DNA of 64,000 nt from positions 22,568,001-22,632,000 of the forward strand of contig JBANAY010000003.1 of assembly GCA_037952775.1 (NCBI GenBank). The letters run 5' to 3'. Every line of letters starts with the position of its first letter. The first letter of the stretch is position 1. A program made the translations under genes and the position numbers. Source of the DNA: Clonostachys chloroleuca (lineage: Eukaryota > Ascomycota > Sordariomycetes > Hypocreales > Bionectriaceae). Under the pieces are notes generated by a model. The model was given only the letters and a program-made list of their open reading frames with translations, ran no database searches and had not been told where the DNA came from. Below are positions 56,199 to 64,000 of the stretch, one piece after another.

Positions 56199-57893
56199 AT
56201 GAGTCCTATCGATCATAACCGGTCAGGAAAGCCGGCAATCATAGGGCCTGATGATACCGAGCAACGATCGATGAGCTGGTACTCGGTTCCCCAAGATGAG
56301 CTCTTCGAGGAATCGACTGCCTATGACTCAGGGGCGCCGATTGAGATTGCGCCAACACACACGAGCTCAGCAGGCGAAGGGGAGGAAAATCTACCCCTCG
56401 GTCGAGCAATCAGACTCTACCCCAAGATGGTAGGGTACTGCATGGCCATGACCATCCCCATCATCGGCTGGGGTTACGACTTGGTTATTGTCGGCGCCAT
56501 CACAGGTGTCGACTCTTTCACGGCAGACTATGGTGCTATGATTGATGGCATACAGGCAATTCCAGGGAACTGGCTGACCCTGTGGATGGCTCTTCCCCCA
56601 GCAGGCTCGGCCCTCGGCGCTGTCGTGTGTGGTTGGATGCAGGATCGAATCGGCCGAAAGTTCAGTCTCATGATCGGCAGCATCATTTCCGCCCTCGCCA
56701 TCTCTTGCATCTTCTTCTCTTACTTGTTCGAGCCCGTAAACATCAAGCGTGCCGTTATTACGGCGGGTTTGACAACTCAGGGCTTTACGGTCGGTATTAT
56801 CAAGACCACCTGTCTTACCTGGGTGTCTGAGAACTCACCAACAGCACTGAGAGGTTCAGCAATGGCCTTGTTCCCAACATTCACACTTATTGGGCAGCTT
56901 ATCGGAGCAATCGTCGTGTTCATTGTCAACAAAGTCGAGACTGCGACTGCGTACCGGGCTGCCTTCGCGTCTCAGTGGATTCTATGTCTCGGCCCCTTCA
57001 TCCTGTCGTGCCTGATGCCCGACAGCCCTGCCTACCTGATTAGAGCAGGTAAAGAGGCTCAGGCAATCAAGTCGGCTACTAGACTGTTTGCGCCCAAAAT
57101 CAATCCCCGAATCGCTCTAGAGAAGATCCGACACACTATTGAGGAGGAAAAGGCATCAGTGACATCAGCCTCGTATTGGGCCTGCTTCAAGGGTACCGAC
57201 TTGCGGCGCACCATGATCGTTATTCTTGCCAATGTTTTCCCTGCCCTGTTTGGTTTGGACCTCCTGTCCAACTCGACCCCATTCCTTCAGAGCTTTGGGA
57301 TGGAATCAAGCACTAGTCTACTGCTCCAGATATTCGGTATTATTGGAGGTATGGCTGGCAATGCAATTGGTCTATGGATCCTTTCGCGCTCGGGGCGTCG
57401 CAACATGACCATTATATCCATGGGTGTTACCGGACTTCTCTGGGGGGCGATGGGCGTCACGGGCTTTTGGTCAAGCCCTACGCTCACATATGCCGCTGGA
57501 GGAATCATGATTGCTGTCATTGTAACTTGCGGCTTGGGATGTTGGCCCGCAGGATATGCCATCACAGGAGAGACAAGTTCTCTACAACTCCGAGCTCTGA
57601 CCCAAGGCATTGGTGGCGTGGCAGCCCAGGGTTCCTCCATTACGATTGCCGCTGTCCTCCCTCAGCTTTTTGGTCGAGACAAGGCAGCGCTTGGCGCAAA
57701 GACTGGTTTCGTGTTTTGCGGACTTTGCGCAATCGGCGTGCTTCTGACTTGGTTGTGGATTCCCGAGATGAAGGGCCGCAGTATGCAGGAGATTGACTAC
57801 ATGTTTGCAATGAAGCTGCCCACAAGGAAGTTTAAGCAATGGAAATCGGATACCCATGAGATGCAGGAGGCATTGCCGCTACGTGACAATTAA
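56199..57893 (+). CDS. MFS sugar porter
   Basis: This is a single exon of 564 residues. A hydrophilic N-terminal tail of about 80 residues is followed by twelve hydrophobic helices. Sugar-porter motifs are present: GWGYDLVIVGAITG (a variant of the usual G-Y-D start), DRIGRKFSLMIG in the loop between helices 2 and 3, and PEMKGRSMQEIDYMF in place of the usual PETKGR-x-LEE after helix 12. The missing Gln-rich QQ-x-x-G of hexose carriers in helix 7 (here PALFGLDLLSNSTPF) suggests a substrate other than glucose. It is a plasma-membrane proton symporter by family. The divergent AA9 gene is almost 3 kb away. Confidence 0.92.
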   Translation: MSPIDHNRSGKPAIIGPDDTEQRSMSWYSVPQDELFEESTAYDSGAPIEIAPTHTSSAGEGEENLPLGRAIRLYPKMVGYCMAMTIPIIGWGYDLVIVGAITGVDSFTADYGAMIDGIQAIPGNWLTLWMALPPAGSALGAVVCGWMQDRIGRKFSLMIGSIISALAISCIFFSYLFEPVNIKRAVITAGLTTQGFTVGIIKTTCLTWVSENSPTALRGSAMALFPTFTLIGQLIGAIVVFIVNKVETATAYRAAFASQWILCLGPFILSCLMPDSPAYLIRAGKEAQAIKSATRLFAPKINPRIALEKIRHTIEEEKASVTSASYWACFKGTDLRRTMIVILANVFPALFGLDLLSNSTPFLQSFGMESSTSLLLQIFGIIGGMAGNAIGLWILSRSGRRNMTIISMGVTGLLWGAMGVTGFWSSPTLTYAAGGIMIAVIVTCGLGCWPAGYAITGETSSLQLRALTQGIGGVAAQGSSITIAAVLPQLFGRDKAALGAKTGFVFCGLCAIGVLLTWLWIPEMKGRSMQEIDYMFAMKLPTRKFKQWKSDTHEMQEALPLRDN

Positions 57894-58280
57894 GCTGGAA
57901 TCAAGGATTTCTTAGGCTACATAAACCCCCCAGAAGGAAAATGTTCGAGTGAGCTAGCATACCTTAGGTAGCAACCAAACACTCTTATCCATATCCCGTA
58001 TCTCCATATCGTTTTGATGGTATATGTTCTCTGTTTTACACTTTTAATCACATGTCTCAATCAATAATATCTATTATCTTTCTTGACTACGCAAGGGAGA
58101 TACGTATGTATAAGTTGCACGGCACGGGACCCTGACCCAATTACGCACAAAAAATAAATTAATCAGCTAAGACACTTCCACTCCAAGAATCATGTTCGGT
58201 TCAAAACATGCCTGACGCTGACAAGAGTTGTTTTCCTCTCAATATTCAATAACACCAGCGCATAATACCTTTAACGGGTG
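57894..58280. other. Intergenic region, 0.4 kb
   Basis: Terminator of the sugar porter and promoter of the large orphan. I see nothing else. Confidence 0.45.
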
Positions 58281-60050
58281 ATGATGATGGCATCCGGCTT
58301 GGCATTTATTTTCAAAGGATCAGCTCAGCACCAGCCATTTGTCAGTCCAGCGCACAGCCACAACGCACGGATAATTCAGCACCTCTTCGCTGTTTCACCT
58401 GATGCAGTGATGCCCAAGAGCTGTCAAAACTTACCACCACAACAACAGATACTAGACTCGCTCCTCCAAAACGGCGTAATCGCAACCACAGCCCCTATCA
58501 GTGTGCTTTCTATCCTCAGTCCGTATCTGAACATCATGGGTAATGGATCACGCGAGCTGCCCTGGGAGGCTCTTGCGGCCAACCTTGAATGGCGCTCAGA
58601 GAGTCCATGTACATTCCAAAGCACCAACTATCACTTTCAATTCAAGCCGGATCAGAATGACTCCCTTCGAAACTTTATCAACACCATGGCAACCACAATC
58701 AGAGCATCCGCAGACCGCGAGCGACTCGAGTATCCCGATCGATATGATGTCCCTGCTGCAGATGACATCGTGATTGACATGGCCGTCGCGAGGAAGATTG
58801 CGCCTCTCATCCACAAGCTGCGTGAGGACGGCTGGTACTGGAAGCAAGGTGACCTACCCGACGCAGCCTCGTGCCAGCACCTACGTGATGACTGTCCGGG
58901 CATGCTGCCACTGGAAGAACGAAAAATGTCCGCCTTTTTGCGAGCATTCGATGATGACCAGACCGACGACACATCCTGTCCCTTCAATAGGGCGGCGAAT
59001 AAAAACGTATTTTTTAATCTCGAGGTTTTCAAAGCCCTTGTCATTTGCGGGGAGATGGGCATATTGCTCCGTATCTGCTCGCATCCAGACGTTCATTTCT
59101 CATATTGGCTGGATGGCCCCCTTTCTTGCGATTGCGACGACGATGACAATTGCGGGCTCGACGATAACAATCACTGGGCTCTCATAGCAAACCACGCCCT
59201 ATGGTCCTTTATTACACTGAACTCGATGTCGTGGCTCAAGCGAGCCTCAACGTCAGGCGTCGGACATCCCAATCATCAGAACGACTATCGCGACACGGAA
59301 GCCTACCAGGAGATGGTGTTCGAGCGGACCAGGTTCCGTTGCTGGCCCCTGGTTCAATATCAACACATGTTCTTCTTTGGTATTGCAGACCAGCAATTTC
59401 ATGAGTGGGGTGGCTTCCATGACGAAAGGAAATGGAAACGGGCTTTGGACCTTTGGGGGATCGATTACCTGCGGTACAGACCTCTTCTAGGCTATGGAAC
59501 ATATGAAGATTTTCTCGATTGCCAAGGCAAAAAACTACCTGATAATGTCCACCACACTGCCACAGACATATCACAGACTCGTTCAGCCCTCGTCACACAT
59601 ACACAGCTTCCTAATGAGCTGATCGACCGGATCCTCGAGGAAGGGGAATATGACTCCCCTACACGTCTGCTACAGATCCCCAATGATCCCCTTCATCCGG
59701 CCAATCGCAAAGAGCTACACGAATACCTCGAGGAATGTTGGACTCTTCTCGTCAGTTCCGAGATTCTAGTCAGAGCTCTCAATAGCAAGAGAACCGCGAC
59801 CACAGGGGCTAGGGAGGATTCTAGTGATCATCCTGGTGAGAACACAGGCCCTGGGGTCGAAATGGATGTAGTAAAAATCGATTGGGAAATAGAAATTGGC
59901 GAAGTGATCCAAAAGCTTTTTGGATGTACTTGCTGTCTTGAGAAGCTCAAGAACGGCGAGGACATAGGTTTTGTGAATTCCAAGGTGAACACGAACGCAG
60001 AAATGTGCTCCCGGTTTCGTGCGAGTCGCCAATGGCCATACAACAATTAG
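58281..60050 (+). CDS. Large orphan protein, unknown function
   Basis: This is a single exon of 589 residues. Three ATG codons in a row open it (58281, 58284, 58287), and any of them could be used. There is no signal peptide or membrane helix. Composition is globular, with Trp-, His- and Cys-containing blocks, an Asp/Cys-rich loop (CDCDDDDNCGLDDNNHW) that could bind metal, and a late L-P-N-E-L-I-D-R-I-L stretch that resembles an F-box start but comes at about residue 455. It keeps one long frame of normal codon use, so it is almost surely real. I recognise no family. Similar long, intronless hypothetical proteins are common as lineage-specific families in Pezizomycotina. Confidence 0.75.
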   Translation: MMMASGLAFIFKGSAQHQPFVSPAHSHNARIIQHLFAVSPDAVMPKSCQNLPPQQQILDSLLQNGVIATTAPISVLSILSPYLNIMGNGSRELPWEALAANLEWRSESPCTFQSTNYHFQFKPDQNDSLRNFINTMATTIRASADRERLEYPDRYDVPAADDIVIDMAVARKIAPLIHKLREDGWYWKQGDLPDAASCQHLRDDCPGMLPLEERKMSAFLRAFDDDQTDDTSCPFNRAANKNVFFNLEVFKALVICGEMGILLRICSHPDVHFSYWLDGPLSCDCDDDDNCGLDDNNHWALIANHALWSFITLNSMSWLKRASTSGVGHPNHQNDYRDTEAYQEMVFERTRFRCWPLVQYQHMFFFGIADQQFHEWGGFHDERKWKRALDLWGIDYLRYRPLLGYGTYEDFLDCQGKKLPDNVHHTATDISQTRSALVTHTQLPNELIDRILEEGEYDSPTRLLQIPNDPLHPANRKELHEYLEECWTLLVSSEILVRALNSKRTATTGAREDSSDHPGENTGPGVEMDVVKIDWEIEIGEVIQKLFGCTCCLEKLKNGEDIGFVNSKVNTNAEMCSRFRASRQWPYNN

Positions 60051-60498
60051 GTGCTAGTTAGAACATATTTTACGCACATTGTACATTGGTGAGAACACTT
60101 ACGTTCCCGATTCTCACATATGGGCCGCACTGGCAAGGTGACTGTGATATGATAAATGCAGCTGATATACTTTGTGAAAGTGTATACACAATTAACAAAT
60201 GATTGCATGAACAATTCACAATACCCAAAGCTCCATTATATGTGCCCAATATGTGTTCTGTAAAAGTCCACCTGATTCACATGAAATCAATAACAACTCC
60301 CTCAACTCCATATCGTAAGCCATTAAATACCCGTCATGTACAAATGATTACTGTCAGTAGACTATATACAAGCAATCAGACGACTAAAATATCAACGGAC
60401 GTCATGATTGAATTCCTGTCATGACGGAATCAAGCGGGTTCAATATATGCAAGGAATTGAAGTTGTTCAAGATCAAAATGACTGAAAGCAAGAATTGC
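60051..60498. other. Convergent intergenic region
   Basis: It lies between the 3' ends of the large orphan and the GH16 gene. AT-rich, nothing else seen. Confidence 0.45.
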
Positions 60499-61427
60499 CT
60501 AGTTGGATGTGTAGTGAGCCACGTAGCCAACCTCCTGGCGAGAGCCATAGCCATCCAGGGTGGCGGCGTTGGGGTAGCCAGGCTATCATCAACATGTTAG
60601 CAAATGTCTTGACCGATAGTGTACAAGGAGGTTTATCATGTTTGACTTACCCAGGTCCCGCCGACTGCGACGTTAAAGATGATGTAAAGAGAGCTCTGAG
60701 CAAGCGCTGACCAGACGTTGGTGTTCCCGATACGTGAACCGCTCACCTGATGGAACTGGTTTCCATCGAGATACCATGTGATGGTCTGGCTCAGGTAGTT
60801 TGAGTTGCGGCGGTCGATCTCCACACGCCAGGTGTGCCAGCTCTGGTTAGGAATGCTCGTCGTGCCGGCGATACCAGCACCTTCGTTGCAGATTCCTCCG
60901 GGGTAGACATCACAGTGGATGGTACCATAGCCCGTCAGGAGACCGTTAACCGTCTCCATGATGTCAATCTCACCGCAAGCTGGCCAGCCCACGCCGTTAC
61001 GCATGCTGTTTCCAAGCATCCAAAACGCGGGCCAGATGCCTTGCTTGTTGGCAATAGCGCTATCACCAAACATGATCTGGGCCTCGATACGGGTAACCTT
61101 GCCGTTGGCGGGTGTGAAGGTGTACTTGCTCTCGATGCGACCCGACGTCCACCCCTTGGGCTTGGAGGAGTCCTTCCATGGCACGAGTTGCAGGGTCTGG
61201 CCACCACTGAGCTGGACGTTGGCACTTGAGCTGGTGTATACCTGGAGCTCAGCGTTGACACCGAGGTCACCAGTTATAATGTTCCAGTTGCCAGTATTAG
61301 GAGATGAGCCCCCCGAGCCGGAGAAGGTGTCTTGCCAGACTCGCGTCCAGCCGGAGTAGGTAGGGGACTCCCAAGCACCGGCGACGGCGGCGAGGGAGAG
61401 GAGGGAGGTAACAGTAAAGCGAACCAT
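60499..61427 (-). CDS. Secreted GH16 endo-beta-1,3(4)-glucanase
   Basis: Exons 61427-60651 and 60582-60499 give 286 residues; the 68-bp intron starts GTAAGT. Residues 1-18 are a signal peptide ending AGA. The GH16 catalytic block is GEIDIMETVN, with nucleophile Glu153, Asp155 and acid/base Glu158. NAELQVYTSSSANVQLSGG, GKVTRIEAQIMFG, GIWPAFWMLG and FIIFNVAVGGTW are the other landmarks of the concanavalin-like jelly roll. The enzyme hydrolyses laminarin-type or mixed-linkage glucans outside the cell, for nutrition or for remodelling fungal walls. There is no GPI-anchor tail, so it should be free. Together with AA9 and tyrosinase it forms the secreted enzyme set of this end of the window. Confidence 0.94.
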
Positions 61428-64000
61428 TTTTGCAGACTTATACCGTGTTCGAGGAGAGTGGCTACACGAAGATGTATTATAAACGTATGTATTTTCCAAA
61501 GGAGTGTATGTGACGGGAGATCGTCAGTATGTACAAGGAATGTCGGAGCCTTGCAGGCAAAGGAATGACTGATGAACAACGGGTTGGTTCAGACAAAGCC
61601 TCTATTAGTTACAAAGGGCATCAGAATCATTAAGTATTCATTTTACCGCCCCCTTTGCGATGTCCAGTCGAAACAGCGCCTGGACCCAAAGAAGAAGCTC
61701 AAGCCATTCCAATGTTGAACCTCCCCGGAGGTGTGGAGCAAAGCAGGGCCGAACAGAAAGGCAGGTTGACAGCAAGATGTGGCCCTCTATTGGTCGCATA
61801 AACGCTTAGCATGACCATTATTGCGAGGCAAGCCACCTTTGTCGTTCATGGAAGGGCGGAACTCGGGAGAGGCGCTTGACCCCGGCATCTGTTACAACTC
61901 CACTAGGCCCGAGGAAGCAAGTCCCTTGGGCAATCACCCGGTACTGACACGCAGGGACGTGTGCGGCGCGAGAGGCCGGCCTATGAGCATCCATGAGCTT
62001 ATTACTGACCAGATGCCATACTTTGCGTGATATCCGCAATATGTGCCTTAAGGCCTGATAAGAGTACCATCCCAAGGGGCATATCGCACATTCACATCTC
62101 AAATGTAGTCTTTGTTCTTCCAGCTCTGCTCTACGCACACTTGTGAGTCTCAGCACCAAGGTCGCGCGCCCCTGAGACACTACCTGAATCTTGGTACGGC
62201 CCAGAAGGTCAAATTCATGCCACAGCGCCACGCAAGCCAGGGCCGATTCATCAGATAAGTCGCGCTATATTGGGCGGATGTTCTGAAACGTGCGCCCAGG
62301 GCGAAGAAAGCTTAGCCAAGCCGCAAGGGGATTGGGGGCCAGGGACTACCATAAGAGGGCAAGGGTTTTAAGAGGAATCGGTCCCTTAAACCTTAGTGTT
62401 TACTGTTTAGGAAGGAAAGCAGATGTGATAGCAGGGACAAGAGATGAATTTTGTTCATTCGGGGAGTTCAGACGGACGAGCTAGTGAGATGATAGGCTCA
62501 TGGCCCAGATGAGGATGCATTGATGGGGTAATGGCAAGACCCCGATGCAACATTACCTTACTGCATCATGCATGTCCATGATGGGAAGATGGGATTGTGT
62601 GTGGCGAATGGACCCCATCAGTTGAGCGAAAGTTGGGCACATGTTGCCATGTCGTGTCATTCATTGCTGGAGGGCAAAATCACCATCCTGTTTGGTGAAA
62701 CATGAAACGTGTCGAATCACCGAATCATCCCTCTTTGGGAGGCAGCCAGCCAAATTTTGTCAGCATCAATAGGACTCCAGCCTGTAAAATCCACCAGTAG
62801 TAGTCAGATCAATGCTACCTCCCTATTTGCCTTTACACACACTTGAGGATGCCTCCACGTGATGTCCATTCCGCTTACCCAAATTGCGAGTTGGGCCGAT
62901 TCTTCTCCGTTGTATATTGATTTTTTTTCTACCGTTTCTTTGTTCCTTCGTTTTTATCATTCCCACGCTTTGTGGTAAGGACTTTGTTTGCCCTGTTGAC
63001 CCACGATATTTTGTCTCAGATGGTCCCCTGTCGACAAGGCGCGAGACGCCGAAGCTCCATGCTCGTGGGCTAGTACCAAAACGACAAATGATCAGAGCAA
63101 TGATCAACCCAATTTCGTGATCATCAACTCGACATTCTGGATTTGACTCACCTTGATAAAGCCTTGCCCAAATTTCATCGATCTGCTCTAGGGTCGCCAC
63201 ATTCCCGGGAAACCATAACCCAGAATAAGAGCACGGTCCGCCGACAGGAATTCTTGGTTTCTTGCGTAAACAGAGTGTTTCAGGGCCAAAATGTCCACAT
63301 TTAGATATTTTCGTGCCTGCTGTAGTTGCTAGGGTGAAGCAACCCGGTTGGATGCGGCCGATGAGTATGTTCTGGATCTACTTGTTCCCAATGTTTCCAT
63401 TCATTCTTTTAACCATTGTTGATTTTGACAAAGAAAATAAAACACAACTCACTTATTCAATCAAAGTATCGTAAAGTAACCTGTATGTTTGTTCTCATTG
63501 TTCTTCGCGTCGTCTATAGACTCAGCTGCGTACATTCGGTGACTTTCATATTATAGCTATGTCAGTGTTACCGAAATGAGATCAACTACGAAAGTCCTAG
63601 AACTTAATAGGTACACTTGGCTCAACTAGTAATGTTTCTGTCTTGAAGCATGATACTCACTTGCATCCTCGTATCATAAGTTTCAGCTACACATTTACAA
63701 ATCCCACTCTGATTTTAGATCTCATCATTTCTGCACCAGAAAAAAGGCCTCCAAAGGAGACAAAATTGCTCATGTACTTAAATTAAATTATAAATTGCTT
63801 TCGATTTGCAAATGAGTAAGAAATCGCTTTAGATCACTTCGTTGGGGTGGAAAGTAAGAGCATGCTGGACTGTTGGCTCTAGGGTAGCCAAAAGGGCGTG
63901 AATGGAAGCCCCGCTTAGATTGTCTCTCGGATGTATGTTTCCATCCCCACCTTTCCCCTTCCCTCGCGCAGGCGATGCACCACCACGCGCTGGCTTCGGA
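61428..64000. other. Gene-free right end, 2.6 kb
   Basis: Apart from the GH16 promoter I find no supportable gene. A minus-strand frame near 63200-63150 runs into a good GTGAGT donor, so the first or an internal exon of a gene could be here, but I could not connect it to a second exon. The last kilobase is AT-rich. Confidence 0.4.

Noticed and set aside
61818..62231. 137-codon minus-strand frame upstream of GH16
   Set aside because: No recognisable motif or supporting promoter or splice signals.
63120..63200. Possible exon on the minus strand ending in a GTGAGT donor
   Set aside because: The donor is good, but the frame starts with GTG and no matching downstream exon was found.

Overview
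This window is nuclear DNA of a filamentous ascomycete (Pezizomycotina). The evidence is the short introns of about 50-70 bp with GT(A/G)NGN donors and CTAAC/CTGAC-type branch sites, together with fungus-specific families: Zn2Cys6 regulators, a HET-domain protein, a DUF6604 protein, a DUF7726 protein, an AA9 copper oxygenase and a bicovalent berberine-bridge-type oxidase. I cannot name the genus. Exon joins below were made by hand from splice consensus, reading frame and family motifs. About 28 protein genes or gene remnants are supported. I recognised no rRNA, tRNA or CRISPR array.

Layout. 0-6 kb: the 3' end of a Zn2Cys6 regulator, a multi-pass membrane protein and a SnoaL-like protein. 6-29 kb: an accessory stretch rich in families linked to fungal self/non-self recognition. 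It holds a DUF6604 protein with one frameshift, a small Upc2-like regulator, a HET protein, a bicovalent FAD oxidase, a glycine-rich small protein, a secreted leucine-rich protein, an alpha/beta hydrolase, a DUF7726 protein, a monocarboxylate-type MFS transporter, a broken F-box-type gene and a SesB-like hydrolase with a novel membrane-seeking tail. 29-45 kb: a RhlG-like reductase ending in a peroxisomal signal, a bZIP-like protein, a methyltransferase-like gene with one frameshift, an F-box/leucine-rich protein, an orphan, a secreted protein-arginine deiminase with intact catalytic residues, a coiled-coil plus ricin-B-type lectin protein that uses a GC-AG intron, and an orphan four-helix membrane protein. 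45-64 kb: the lariat debranching enzyme, a secreted tyrosinase, the 3' remnant of an allantoate-permease-type transporter, a secreted AA9 oxygenase, a sugar porter, a large orphan and a secreted GH16 glucanase.

How genes may work together. Tyrosinase, AA9, sugar porter and GH16 form a loose set for attacking and importing plant or fungal wall polymers and phenolics; they are separated by long non-coding gaps and are not a tight cluster. DUF6604, HET and SesB-like genes within 22 kb suggest a recognition or cell-death neighbourhood, which is inference. No polyketide synthase, peptide synthetase or terpene synthase is present, so there is no complete secondary-metabolite cluster.

The strongest leads are the SesB-like hydrolase with its non-NLR tail, the coiled-coil/lectin fusion, the secreted arginine deiminase, and a repeated pattern of single-base frameshifts at homopolymers, which may reflect assembly indels.
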